From contig NZ_JAUZQF010000010.1 in the NCBI RefSeq assembly GCF_030718205.1, forward strand, positions 359,146-423,145: a stretch of DNA of 64,000 nt, read 5' to 3'. Position numbers and translations under genes: made by a program. The notes under the pieces were generated by a model. The model was not told the origin of the DNA, made no database searches, and saw only the letters and a program-made list of their open reading frames with translations. Shown piece by piece: positions 24,798 through 35,893 of this stretch. The stretch's first letter is position 1. Every line of letters starts with the position of its first letter. The stretch comes from Nonomuraea turcica. Its GTDB lineage: Bacteria; Actinomycetota; Actinomycetes; Streptosporangiales; Streptosporangiaceae.

Positions 24798-26528
24798 TTA
24801 CAGCCCGAGATGGGCGAGCGCGGGGAGGTGGACGCGGGCCGCGGCACGGGCGTCGGCCGGCGTCGTACGCGCCCGCGCCGCGTCGGCAGCCAGCCGGCAC
24901 TGCGTGAGCGTGTGCGCGGCCAGCGCGGCGCGTACGGCAGCAAGCGCGCCGGCCCCCATCGACAACGTCGAGGCACCGAGCCCGACCAGCACGCAGGCCA
25001 TGGCCGGATCGGCGGCCGACTCGCCGCAGATCCCGCACGGCTTGCCCGCCGCGGACGCGGCACGCGCGGTCATGGCCACCAGGTCGAGCAGCGCGGGCTG
25101 CCACGGATCGTGCAGCGCGCTCACGGCGCCCAGCTGGCGGTCGGCGGCGAAGGCGTACTGGGCGAGGTCGTTGGTGCCGATCGAGACAAAGTCCACAGAC
25201 GCCAGCAAGTCCCTGGCCCGCAGCGCAGCCGCCGGGATCTCGATCATCACGCCGACGCCTGCCAGCCCCCTGCCCCGGCACGACCGCGCGAACCACGCGG
25301 CCTCCTCCCCCGTGGCCACCATCGGCGCCATCACCAGGAGATCCTCGGACGCCACGGCCGCGATCGCCGCCAGCTGCGCGTCCAACACCTCGGGAAATCT
25401 CCTGAGCCTCCGCAGCCCGCGCTCCCCGAGCACCGGATTCGGCTCAACCGAGGCTGAGGCTGAGGCAGAGGGCGCGGCTGAGGCAGAGGCCGAGGCGGCC
25501 GAATCCGAGGCCGCGGTAGGCAGGAACGCCAGCGGCTTGTCCGCACCTCCGTCCAGCGTCCGCACGACCACCTTCCCCCCGGGGAACGCCTCCACAGCCG
25601 CCCGGTAGGCCCGCGTCTGCTCCTCCAGAGAAGGCGGCTCGGCCCGGTCGAGGAAGAGGAACTCGGTCCGGTAGAGCCCGATCCCCTCGGCCCCCGCGGC
25701 CACGGCGGCCTCCAGCTCGGCGGGCCCGCCGACGTTCGCGAGCAGCGGAACCGGGTGCCCATCGGCGGTCCTGCCCGGCCCCCGCGCGGACGCCATCGCC
25801 GCCTGCCTGGCCGTGGCCGCGATGAGCGCGTCGGCGACGTCCGACTCGGCCGGTTCCACCCGTACGTCGCCGGAGGTGCCGTCGGCCATCACCCGGACGC
25901 CGTTCGGGATGCCGGTCGCCCCTCGGCAGGCCACGACGGCAGGCACACCCATGGCCCTGGCCAGGATCGCGGTGTGGCTGGTGGGACCGCCTTCCTCGGT
26001 GACGAACGCCGCGATCTGCCCCTTGGCCAGCAACGCGGTGTCGGCAGGCGCGAGATCCCTGGCGACCAGCACGTACGGCTCCGCGGGCGCCCCCCGCAAC
26101 CCCGGCATCGCCTGCCCGTACAGCAGCGCGATCACGCGGTCCCTGATGTCGTTCAGATCGGCGGCCCGTTCGCCCAGGTAGCCCCCGGACCCGGCCAGCA
26201 CGTCCCGATATTTCGTGAATGCCTCAAAAACCGCCCTAGGTGCGGCCAAGCCCCGGTCGATGAGGGTACGCACCTTCACGACCAGACCGGGGTCCTCGGC
26301 CATCAGCGCCTGGGCCTTGAGTATCTCCTCGGCCTCGCCGCCCGCCTGGTTGCCGCGAGCCTCCAGCTCGCCCGCGACCTGCCGGAGCGCGGCCATCGCG
26401 CGCTCCTTCTCCTGATCCGCCTCGCCGGTGTACGTGGCGCCCTTGGGGGGTTCGGGCACAGAGACGGTCAACACGTACGCGGGGCCGTGCCCGATGCCCG
26501 GGCTGACCCCCACCCCCCGGAGGTTCAC
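24798..26528 (-). CDS. ptsI: PTS enzyme I (phosphoenolpyruvate-protein phosphotransferase)
   Basis: A 576-residue cytosolic enzyme that takes phosphate from phosphoenolpyruvate and passes it to HPr. The phosphohistidine motif GGPTSHTAILAR has His near residue 185. The PEP-binding barrel has GIGLYRTEFLFLDR, LDGGADKPLAFLP, NPVLGERGLR, GVMIEIPAAALRA, DFVSIGTNDLAQY and the catalytic Cys segment GKPCGICGESAADP. Between LAFLP and NPVLGERG lies an extra Ala/Ser run of about 25 residues encoded by a GAGGC-type repeat (25448-25504). The start is GTG at 26528, overlapping the ptsH stop by 4 bases, so EI and HPr are translationally coupled. Confidence 0.97.
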   Translation of the reverse strand: MNLRGVGVSPGIGHGPAYVLTVSVPEPPKGATYTGEADQEKERAMAALRQVAGELEARGNQAGGEAEEILKAQALMAEDPGLVVKVRTLIDRGLAAPRAVFEAFTKYRDVLAGSGGYLGERAADLNDIRDRVIALLYGQAMPGLRGAPAEPYVLVARDLAPADTALLAKGQIAAFVTEEGGPTSHTAILARAMGVPAVVACRGATGIPNGVRVMADGTSGDVRVEPAESDVADALIAATARQAAMASARGPGRTADGHPVPLLANVGGPAELEAAVAAGAEGIGLYRTEFLFLDRAEPPSLEEQTRAYRAAVEAFPGGKVVVRTLDGGADKPLAFLPTAASDSAASASASAAPSASASASVEPNPVLGERGLRRLRRFPEVLDAQLAAIAAVASEDLLVMAPMVATGEEAAWFARSCRGRGLAGVGVMIEIPAAALRARDLLASVDFVSIGTNDLAQYAFAADRQLGAVSALHDPWQPALLDLVAMTARAASAAGKPCGICGESAADPAMACVLVGLGASTLSMGAGALAAVRAALAAHTLTQCRLAADAARARTTPADARAAARVHLPALAHLGL

Positions 26529-26788
26529 GGCGTACCGGCGATCTCGGCCAGCTCGTCGAGGACCTCTTCCGAGCCCTCGCCCTCCGCGCTGATCACCACG
26601 GTCTCGCCCTGCCTGACGTCCAGCGCCATGATCGCGAGGATGCTCTTGCCACTGACGGGGGCCTTCGCGCTGTTCATCTTCGCCACCGTGATGTCCATCG
26701 GGGCCTTCATCGCCCGTTGCACGAACGTCGCCGCGGGGCGGGCATGGAGCCCCACCTCCGCCGCCACGGTGACCTTGCGCTCACCCAT
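26525..26788 (-). CDS. ptsH: PTS phosphocarrier HPr
   Basis: An 87-residue HPr. The phosphorylated His15 sits in GLHARPAATFV, and Ser49 in SGKSILAIMALDV is at the place of the regulatory serine. It carries phosphate from EI to EIIA. ATG at 26788 has AGAAGGAGAAG upstream. A dre-like site (26805-26820) lies within 35 bases of the start, so transcription of ptsH-ptsI is probably under the DasR-like regulator at 28750-29490. Confidence 0.97.
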   Translation of the reverse strand: MGERKVTVAAEVGLHARPAATFVQRAMKAPMDITVAKMNSAKAPVSGKSILAIMALDVRQGETVVISAEGEGSEEVLDELAEIAGTP

Positions 26789-26804
26789 CGACTTCTCCTT
26801 CTGT

Positions 26805-26820
26805 GCCGGTCCAGACCAGC
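26805..26820 (-). promoter_or_regulatory. dre-like DasR site before ptsH
   Basis: On the minus strand the sequence is GCTGGTCTGGACCGGC. It agrees with the published dre consensus ACTGGTCTAGACCACT at 11 of 16 bases, including TGGTCT and GACC. It is 17 bases upstream of the ptsH start. Confidence 0.6.
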
Positions 26821-26872
26821 TGGACGCGCGTGGTTGCGACTGCCGTGCATATTGTGTCGAAAAACGCGAGTC

Positions 26873-27319
26873 CTATTCCCATCGGAAGAGCTCGTCTCCG
26901 ACATGCACGGTCCCCTCGGCGACCCCGGTCACGGCCTCCGACAGGGCGTCGAGCGCGACCACCGGGCAGACCGGCGAGCGGCCGCCCGCCTCGATCGTCG
27001 CCGGGTCCCACGCCACGACCGGCTGGCCCGCGCTCACCCTGTCACCCTCCGCCGCCAGCAGCTGGAACCCCTTCCCCTTGAGCTGGACCGTGTCGATGCC
27101 CAGATGCACCAGCACACCCTTGCCGTCGTCCCCCACGATGACGTACGCATGCGGATGCAATTTCATGATTTTTCCCGCGATGGGGGCCACAGCCTTGCCC
27201 GGCCCTCGCAGCGGATCGATCGCCGTTCCCGGCCCCACCATGCCCGCGGAGAACACCGGATCGGGCACGGCGGCCAACCCCACAGCTGCCCCCTCAACCG
27301 GGGCGAGAACAGTCGTCAT
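26873..27319 (-). CDS. crr: PTS EIIA component, glucose/GlcNAc type
   Basis: A 148-residue EIIA of the glucose superfamily. Active-site His72 lies in VLVHLGIDTV, and the second histidine is in KLHPHAYVIV (His57); both are standard. PVFSAGMVGPGTAIDP and GDRVSAGQPVV complete the fold. It receives phosphate from HPr and passes it to EIIB. It starts 9 bases after the EIIB stop. Confidence 0.95.
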   Translation of the reverse strand: MTTVLAPVEGAAVGLAAVPDPVFSAGMVGPGTAIDPLRGPGKAVAPIAGKIMKLHPHAYVIVGDDGKGVLVHLGIDTVQLKGKGFQLLAAEGDRVSAGQPVVAWDPATIEAGGRSPVCPVVALDALSEAVTGVAEGTVHVGDELFRWE

Positions 27320-27328
27320 GGTCTCGCC

Positions 27329-27565
27329 TCAGCCGATGATGTCCTCGATGTCGCTGGCGATCGTGTCCGCCTCCGGCCCGACGACGACCTGGACCACATT
27401 CCCCGCGGCCATCACGCCATGCGCGCCGGCCGCCTTGAGCGCGGCCTGGTCGACCTTGGACGCGTCGTGGACCTCCGTACGCAAGCGGGTGATGCAGGGC
27501 TCGATGTCGATGATGTTGTCGGCGCCACCGAGCCCGGCGATGATCGCGTTCGCATCCGCCGCCAT
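27329..27565 (-). CDS. PTS EIIB component, glucose/GlcNAc type
   Basis: A 78-residue stand-alone EIIB domain. Phosphorylated Cys24 is in IEPCITRLRTEV, and AGAHGVMAAGNVVQVVVG matches the C-terminal half of the family. In many bacteria this is fused to EIIC; here it is a separate small gene, shared in principle by the two EIIC proteins at 29545-32250. It lies between the deaminase gene (32-base gap) and crr (9-base gap). Confidence 0.94.
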   Translation of the reverse strand: MAADANAIIAGLGGADNIIDIEPCITRLRTEVHDASKVDQAALKAAGAHGVMAAGNVVQVVVGPEADTIASDIEDIIG

Positions 27566-27597
27566 CCGGCCTCCCTAGCTCTTGTGACCAGGTTAAA

Positions 27598-28632
27598 TCA
27601 GTCGGTCTGGGTGACCTTGTTCAAACCGCGCGGCGCGTCGGGGTCGATGCCGAGCCGGCGGGCGAGCGCCTCGGTGAGCAGCTGCCCAGGGACGATCAGC
27701 CCCATCGGCGCCACCCATTCGGGCAGGTCGGGGCCGTTGAGCGCGGCCGTGCCCGCCCGGGCGAGCGCGTCCCCGCCCCCGATCGTGTACGCCGCCGCCC
27801 CCGCGGCCACCACCCGCTCGGCCAGCGCGACCGTGCCGGACAGCGTCGGGCTGTTCTCGGCGGCGACCAGCAGCGCCGGGGTGTCGGCGTCGACCACGGC
27901 GATGGGGCCGTGCAGCAGGTCGGCGTACGACAGGCCCATGGCGTGCAGGTAGCAGGCCTCCTTGAGCTTGAGCGCCGTCTCCAGCGCCGTCGAGAACGCC
28001 AGCCCGCGCCCGGAGACGACCACGCCCGGCTTGTCCAGCAGCCCCTCGACCACCGCTTCGACCTCACCCGGCTCGGCGATCAGCTTCTCCACCGCCTCCG
28101 GCACCCGCAGCAGCTCGGCCACGTCCACGTCGGCGCCCAGCCCCAGCGCGAGCACGGCCAGCGCGGCCAGCTGCGTCGTGTACGTCTTGGTCGCGGGGAC
28201 CGCCTTCTCCTCCCCCGCCTCCGTGCACAGCGCCACGTCGGAGGCGTGCGCGAGCGGGCTGTCCGGGCCCCCGTTGGTGATGCCGACCGTCGCGGCCCCA
28301 CAGTCCTTGGCCCAGGCCAGCGTCTCGACGATCTCCTCGGTCCGCCCCGACTGCGAGATCGCCACGGCCAGCACGCCGTCCAGGTCCAGCTTGCGCTTGT
28401 ACGTGGTCGCGATCGACGGCGCGGCCAGGGCGGCCAGCCGGCCCGTGTGCGATTCGACCAGGTAGCGGCCGTACACTGCTGCGTTGTCGGAGGTGCCCCG
28501 CGCGATGAACAGCAGCTGGCGGGTCTGCTCGCCCACCGCTCTCACCTCGTCGATCCTGGGGAGCAGGGAGTCCAGTGTGGCCCGCAGCGCGGCCGGCTGC
28601 TCGGCGATCTCGCTGCGCATCTTCGTGGTCAT
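27598..28632 (-). CDS. SIS-domain glucosamine-6-phosphate deaminase-like protein (NagB-II/GlmS C-terminal type)
   Basis: A 344-residue protein with two SIS domains, as in the isomerase half of GlmS but with no glutaminase domain. Motifs: FIARGTSDNAAVYGRYL, AVAISQSGRTEEIVETLAWA, SGRGLAFSTALETALKLKEA, YADLLHGPIAVVD, and the ending PRGLNKVTQTD. Such proteins act as NagB-II deaminases, converting glucosamine-6-phosphate to fructose-6-phosphate and ammonia. That fits the neighbouring GlcNAc PTS, although no nagA deacetylase is in the window. It is the first gene of the minus-strand operon with EIIB and crr and faces the DasR-like gene across a 22-bp palindrome. Confidence 0.87.
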   Translation of the reverse strand: MTTKMRSEIAEQPAALRATLDSLLPRIDEVRAVGEQTRQLLFIARGTSDNAAVYGRYLVESHTGRLAALAAPSIATTYKRKLDLDGVLAVAISQSGRTEEIVETLAWAKDCGAATVGITNGGPDSPLAHASDVALCTEAGEEKAVPATKTYTTQLAALAVLALGLGADVDVAELLRVPEAVEKLIAEPGEVEAVVEGLLDKPGVVVSGRGLAFSTALETALKLKEACYLHAMGLSYADLLHGPIAVVDADTPALLVAAENSPTLSGTVALAERVVAAGAAAYTIGGGDALARAGTAALNGPDLPEWVAPMGLIVPGQLLTEALARRLGIDPDAPRGLNKVTQTD

Positions 28633-28676
28633 CGTGGGCTCGTTCCCCTTCGGGCTTGACCGTCTTTCGCGTGATG

Positions 28677-28698
28677 TGGTCTAGTCCGGACTAGACCA
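28677..28698. promoter_or_regulatory. Composite dre operator between deaminase and dasR-like genes
   Basis: A perfect 22-bp palindrome, with half-site TGGTCTAGTCC followed by its exact complement. Each outer part (TGGTCTAG and CTAGACCA) is a dre half-element, held apart by TCCGGA. It lies 45 bases upstream of the deaminase ATG and 52 bases before the GTG of the regulator, so it can control both divergent units. Confidence 0.8.
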
Positions 28699-28749
28699 GT
28701 ACGAACCATAGCCTATTGTCCAGATAGCGACGAGACGAGAGGAGGATGC

Positions 28750-29490
28750 GTGGCGCACATCGATCCGGACAGCCCGGTGCCCAAATACTTCCAGCTTCGC
28801 GAGATCCTGCTGGACCTCATCGACAGCGACGAGCTGAGCATCGGCGCCGCCATCCCGTCCGAGCGCGAGCTGTGCCAGCGCTTCGGCCTGTCCCGCATGA
28901 CCGTGCGGCAGGCCGTCGACCATCTCGTGTCCGAGGGCCGCCTGCACCGCGTGCCGGGCAAGGGCACGTTCGTGGCCCGGCCGAAGATCGAGCTGGCGCT
29001 GCAGCTGACGTCGTTCACCGACGACATGAGGGCCCGCGGAATGGTTCCCGGATCGCGCGACCTCGACAGGAGGATCGTGCGCGCCAGCGCCCACCTGGCC
29101 AAGGAGCTGGGGATCCAGCCGGGCGAGGAGGTGCACTTCATCGAGCGGCTCCGGATGGCCGACGGGGAGCCGCTGTCCATCGAGCGGGCGCACATCCCGG
29201 TCAAACTCGCCCCCGACCTGGCCGAGCACAACCTGTCGGACAAGTCGCTGTACGAGCTGCTGGAGAGCCGCTACGGCCTGGTCATGGACGCCGGCGAGCT
29301 CACCATCGACGGCGGCATCGCCGACCCGAGCGACGCCGATCTGCTGAAGCTGCCGCGTGGCGGCGCCGTGCTGCTGCTGCAGCGCAGGTCGTTCTCCGGC
29401 GGCGTCTGCGCGGAACTGGGCGTGTCCACCTATCGCGCCGACCGCTACCAGTTGCGCACCATTCTGGAAATGCCCGTAAGACGGGGCTGA
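28750..29490 (+). CDS. dasR: GntR/HutC-family regulator, DasR-like
   Basis: A 246-residue regulator with N-terminal winged helix (IPSERELCQRFGLSRMTVRQ, then PGKGTFVARPK) and a C-terminal UTRA effector domain (VHFIERLRMADGEPLSIERA, GGAVLLLQRRSFSG, RADRYQLRTILEM). This matches DasR, the GlcNAc-responsive regulator of Streptomyces, whose ligand is glucosamine-6-phosphate. GTG start at 28750 with GAGAGGAGG upstream. The dre-type palindrome 52 bases before it indicates autoregulation and control of the divergent deaminase-EIIB-EIIA operon. Assignment as an ortholog is by sequence likeness and context. Confidence 0.88.
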   Translation: MAHIDPDSPVPKYFQLREILLDLIDSDELSIGAAIPSERELCQRFGLSRMTVRQAVDHLVSEGRLHRVPGKGTFVARPKIELALQLTSFTDDMRARGMVPGSRDLDRRIVRASAHLAKELGIQPGEEVHFIERLRMADGEPLSIERAHIPVKLAPDLAEHNLSDKSLYELLESRYGLVMDAGELTIDGGIADPSDADLLKLPRGGAVLLLQRRSFSGGVCAELGVSTYRADRYQLRTILEMPVRRG

Positions 29491-29544
29491 GGGCCGTACG
29501 CTGCCGGGGTCGCCCCCGGATCCCACCCCCCCGGAGGAACGCCG

Positions 29545-30882
29545 GTGAACGAGACCGCCGCCGCCCGGCCCTCGCCGCTCGCGCGCGTCATGACCGTGCT
29601 CCAGCGGCTGGGCCGCTCCCTGATGCTGCCCATCGCGGCCCTGCCCGCGGCCGCCCTGCTTCTGCGCTTCGGGCAGCCCGACATGCTCGGCTCCAACGGC
29701 GGCGAGCCCGGCGGGCTGGCCGACGTGGCGGGCTTCGCCTGGATGAACCAGGTCGCCGAGGTGCTGGCCGCGGCCGGCGCGGCGTTGTTCGAGAACCTGC
29801 CCCTGTTGTTCGCCGTGGGCGTCGCGATCGGCTTCGCCCGCAAGTCCGACGGCAGCACCGCGCTCGCCGCCGTGGTCGGCTACCTGGTCTTCGACCGCGT
29901 TACCAAGGTCATGTTCTTCGGCTCCGGCATCCGGGACACCGTCTCGATCAAGGAGGTCCAGGACCAGGGCGTCGTAGAGATCATCAACTACGGCATGCAG
30001 AACCCCACCAAGGTGCTCGGCGGCATCGTGATAGGCCTGGTCGCCGCGCTGCTGTGGCAGCGCTTCCACCGGATCAAGCTGCCGTCGTGGCTGGCGTTCT
30101 TCGGCGGGCGCCGGTTCGTGCCGATCATCACCTCCATCGTCGCGCTGGTCATCGGCGTGCTCTTCGGCTGGCTCTGGCCGGTGATCGGCGAGTGGATCCG
30201 GCACGGCGGCGAGGCCTTGGCCGCGATCGGCCCCGTCGGCACCGGCATCTACGGCCTGATCAACCGCCTGCTCATCCCGCTCGGCCTGCACCACTTCGTC
30301 AACTCGGTCGTCTGGTACGTCGTCCCGCAGTGCGACGTGGGCGGCCGCGTGCTCGGCGGCGACTGGAACTGCTATTTCGGTGGCGCGCCGCACTCCGGCC
30401 AGTTCATGGCCGGCTTCTTCCCGATCATGATGTTCGCCCTGCCCGCCGCCGCCCTGGCCATGTGGCGAGCGGCGCCCAAACACCGGCGCGCGAGCGTGGG
30501 CGGCATCATGTTGTCGGCGGCGCTGGCGTCGTTCGTCACGGGCATCACCGAGCCGATCGAGTTCGCCTTCATCTTCGTGGCGCCGCTGCTGTTCGCCGTG
30601 CACGCAGTCCTGACTGGGCTGGCCATGGCGCTGACCACGCTGATCGGCGGGCAACTGGGCTTCGGGTTCTCGGCCGGGCTGCTCGACATGTTGCTGAACG
30701 CCAGCAAGTCCAACACCGAGAACCTGCCCGGCATCCTGCTGCTCGGCCTGATCTACGGCGCGGTCTACTACGTGGTGTTCACGTTCCTGATCCGCCGCCT
30801 CGACATCATGACCCCCGGCCGGGAGGCCGAGCCCGACGTCGACTCGGGCGAGACCGGCCGGGTCGCCCCGGGCGCGACCTAG
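29545..30882 (+). CDS. PTS EIIC permease, N-acetylglucosamine type (copy 1)
   Basis: A 445-residue membrane permease with about ten helices. Family motifs are GRSLMLPIAALPAAALLLRF, FENLPLLFAVGVAIGFARK, PLGLHHFVNSVVWY and the sugar-binding GITEPIEFAFIFVAP. EIIB and EIIA domains are absent from this protein. The start is GTG at 29545 with GGAGGA upstream, 54 bases after dasR on the same strand. A GC-rich hairpin (CCGGGG-TCGC-CCCCGG, about 29504-29519) lies in that gap. Confidence 0.94.
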   Translation: MNETAAARPSPLARVMTVLQRLGRSLMLPIAALPAAALLLRFGQPDMLGSNGGEPGGLADVAGFAWMNQVAEVLAAAGAALFENLPLLFAVGVAIGFARKSDGSTALAAVVGYLVFDRVTKVMFFGSGIRDTVSIKEVQDQGVVEIINYGMQNPTKVLGGIVIGLVAALLWQRFHRIKLPSWLAFFGGRRFVPIITSIVALVIGVLFGWLWPVIGEWIRHGGEALAAIGPVGTGIYGLINRLLIPLGLHHFVNSVVWYVVPQCDVGGRVLGGDWNCYFGGAPHSGQFMAGFFPIMMFALPAAALAMWRAAPKHRRASVGGIMLSAALASFVTGITEPIEFAFIFVAPLLFAVHAVLTGLAMALTTLIGGQLGFGFSAGLLDMLLNASKSNTENLPGILLLGLIYGAVYYVVFTFLIRRLDIMTPGREAEPDVDSGETGRVAPGAT

Positions 30883-30906
30883 CGCGGTTTTCTCCCCGGG
30901 TGCCCG

Positions 30907-30918
30907 TGGTAGGAACCC
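30907..30918. promoter_or_regulatory. Weak dre-like element before second EIIC gene
   Basis: TGGTAGGAACCC keeps the outer TGGT and ACC of the dre pattern (TGGTCTAGACCA) but not the centre. It lies 34 bases before the GTG at 30952. I record it as weak; GC-rich chance similarity is possible. Confidence 0.3.
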
Positions 30919-30951
30919 ACCATTCCCCTGCGAACGGATCACCGAGCGGGG

Positions 30952-32250
30952 GTGAGTGCGGCGATGGGCGGCGGCTCGGCCCAGTCATCAGCCTGGTCAT
31001 CGATCTTCGGGGTGCTGCAGCGCATCGGGCGCTCGCTCATGTTGCCCATCGCCGTCCTGCCCGCCGCCGGCCTGCTCTTCCGCTTCGGCCAGGACGACCT
31101 CCTCGGCGCGAACGGCCTCGGCGGCGTGCTGCCGTGGCTGCTTCCCGTGGCGAAGGTGCTGGCGGCGGCCGGCGGCGCCCTCTTCGAGAATCTGCCGCTG
31201 CTGTTCGCGGTGGGTGTGGCGATCGGCTTCGCGCACAAGTCCGACGGTACCACCGCGCTCGCCGCCGTCGTCGGCTACCTCGTCTTCGACCGCGTCACCA
31301 AGACCTTGTTCTTCGACGCGGGCGAAGGCGCCGTCTATGACAAGGTCCTGCTCGTCCTGCGGGACGGCTCCCATACGCTCAACGTCGGCGCGCAGAACCC
31401 GACGGGCGTCCTCGGTGGCATCGTCATCGGCATCACCGCCGCCCTGCTGTGGCAGCGCTTCTACCGGCTCAAACTGCCGGCGTGGCTGGCCTTCTTCGGA
31501 GGACGCCGCTCGGTCCCCATCGTCACCGCCGTCGCCGCCCTGCTCCTGGGCGTGGCCTTCGGCCTGCTGTGGCGTCCGGTCGGCGACTGGCTGACCGCGG
31601 CCGGCGACTGGCTCTCGGCCCACGGCACCGCCGGCGCCGGCATCTACGGCGTCGCCAACCGCCTGCTCATCCCCGTGGGCCTGCACCACTTCCTCAACAC
31701 CATCGTCTGGTTCACGCTCCCGGAGTGCCACGCGGGCGTGAACGGCGCGATCCGCGACGCCGCCGGGGACCTGAACTGCTATTTCGCCGGTGAACAAGGC
31801 GCGGGCAGCTTCATGACCGGTTTCTTCCCCGTCATGATGTTCGGCCTGCTGGGCGCGGCCATCGCCATGTGGCGGGCCGCCCCGCCCGACCGCCGCCGTC
31901 CGGTCGGGGGGATCATGTTGTCGGCCGGTCTGACGGCCTTCGTCACCGGCATCACCGAGCCGCTGGAGTTCGCCTTCATCTTCGTGGCGCCGGTGCTCTT
32001 CGCCGTGCACGCCGTCCTGACGGGCCTGTCGATGGCGCTGATGGCCGAGCTGGGCGTCCGCCTGGGTTTCACGTTCTCGGGCGGCGCCATCGACCTGCTG
32101 CTGAACGCCAGCAAGTCGAACACGCACGGCCTGGGGTTGCTCATCGCCTTTGGGATCGCCTATTTCTTCATCTACTACGTGATCTTCTCCGTGCTCATCC
32201 GCGCCCTGAACCTGCCCACACCCGGCCGCGAGGTTACGGGCGAGTCATAG
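30952..32250 (+). CDS. PTS EIIC permease, N-acetylglucosamine type (copy 2)
   Basis: A 432-residue EIIC, clearly a paralog of the preceding gene, with the same motifs: GRSLMLPIAVLPAAGLLFRF, FENLPLLFAVGVAIGFAHK, GLHHFLNTIVWF, GITEPLEFAFIFVAP. It differs most in the loop after helix 4 (DAGEGAVYDKVLLVLRDGSH) and in the segment before the last helices, which may change sugar choice. GTG at 30952 is used; ATG at 30964 is possible. It is 69 bases after copy 1. Both depend on the same EIIB and EIIA genes. Confidence 0.93.
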   Translation: MSAAMGGGSAQSSAWSSIFGVLQRIGRSLMLPIAVLPAAGLLFRFGQDDLLGANGLGGVLPWLLPVAKVLAAAGGALFENLPLLFAVGVAIGFAHKSDGTTALAAVVGYLVFDRVTKTLFFDAGEGAVYDKVLLVLRDGSHTLNVGAQNPTGVLGGIVIGITAALLWQRFYRLKLPAWLAFFGGRRSVPIVTAVAALLLGVAFGLLWRPVGDWLTAAGDWLSAHGTAGAGIYGVANRLLIPVGLHHFLNTIVWFTLPECHAGVNGAIRDAAGDLNCYFAGEQGAGSFMTGFFPVMMFGLLGAAIAMWRAAPPDRRRPVGGIMLSAGLTAFVTGITEPLEFAFIFVAPVLFAVHAVLTGLSMALMAELGVRLGFTFSGGAIDLLLNASKSNTHGLGLLIAFGIAYFFIYYVIFSVLIRALNLPTPGREVTGES

Positions 32251-32425
32251 CGTCCGGCGACCCCGGCCCATAACAACGGCGAAGGGACCCAACTCGCCTA
32301 TCACTTTCCTCGCCGGAACGTACAAAAGGGATTGGAAGCCATGGAAGCTGGCGGCCTCCGTATATCCCGGCCGAGCCGAAAACTCTTATAGGCGATTGTT
32401 TCCCGCCCAGGAATTTGGAGGACGC

Positions 32426-32815
32426 GTGTCGGCAGCACCGCAGAACCCGCAGGTCGACGGAGCCCTGGCCCTGGACAGCCAGCCCCTGATATGGGGACCG
32501 CCGGGCGCCACGCCGGACGAACGCAAGCTGCGCCACTTCGGGCAGGCCCTGGCCGAGGTGCTCGCGGGCCGGCGGGCCCCGGAGACCCTCGCCGACCGGC
32601 TCACCTCCCGGGCCTACCGCGAGCTACTCAAGGCGGGACGAATGATCCGGACGAGCCGCACGCCGTTCGCCGGGAGCATGCACGTGAAGGAACCCCGGGA
32701 CGGGGCGGTCGAGATGTGCGTGCTCGTCCACTGCGGCGAGCGTAACCACGTCCTCGCCGTACGGCTGGAACGCCGCGGCGTCCACTGGCTGTGCACCGAT
32801 TTCGAGACCGCGTAG
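32426..32815 (+). CDS. Rv3235-family (DUF6459) small protein
   Basis: A 129-residue protein of a family found next to secA in many actinobacteria. Core motifs are RHFGQALAEVLAGRRAPETL, SRAYRELLKAGRMI, SMHVKEPRDGAVEMCVLVHC and a Trp near the end (VHWLCTDFETA). No signal or membrane segment is present. The start is the GTG at 32426 after GGAGGA; an in-frame upstream extension to 32396 is unlikely. Function is not known. A strong terminator follows the stop and separates it from the convergent secA. Confidence 0.8.
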   Translation: MSAAPQNPQVDGALALDSQPLIWGPPGATPDERKLRHFGQALAEVLAGRRAPETLADRLTSRAYRELLKAGRMIRTSRTPFAGSMHVKEPRDGAVEMCVLVHCGERNHVLAVRLERRGVHWLCTDFETA

Positions 32816-32824
32816 CACAACGAA

Positions 32825-32859
32825 GACCCCCGCCTTCTTGGCTGGTGAAGGCGGGGGTC
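32825..32859. terminator. Bidirectional terminator between Rv3235-family gene and secA
   Basis: A perfect 13-bp stem, GACCCCCGCCTTC (32825-32837) with GAAGGCGGGGGTC (32847-32859), and a 9-base loop. It sits between the two convergent stops (32815 and 32880). Confidence 0.92.
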
Positions 32860-32879
32860 CTGGCGAATGGCCCGGATGA

Positions 32880-35669
<2,790 letters not shown>

Positions 35670-35893
35670 TTTATGTAAAGCTCCTCGCAGGTCTACCCCG
35701 GCGGCGCCGCCAGGAGGAGAGGCCGAGACAAACTTCCCCGCCTGCCATCGTAGGCGGTTCAGCAACCAGACACAGCCACCGTGCCGACAAGGGCGCGGTA
35801 CGCGTCTGGGAGAATGGGGGCAAGGCAGAGGGTATGCCGGTTGAGCGCCGGCCCGCATCAATAGCGGCAAAACCGGCAAAGGAAGGATTGGTC

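Noticed and set aside
24303..25457. Open frame on the plus strand through the 14-bp repeats into ptsI
   Set aside because: It begins in the repeat array and continues as the antisense of ptsI; no ribosome site.
28681..30942. 753-residue open frame on the minus strand opposite dasR and the EIIC gene
   Set aside because: Composition is that of an antisense frame (Gln/Arg/Gly/His-rich), and the plus strand carries two clear genes.
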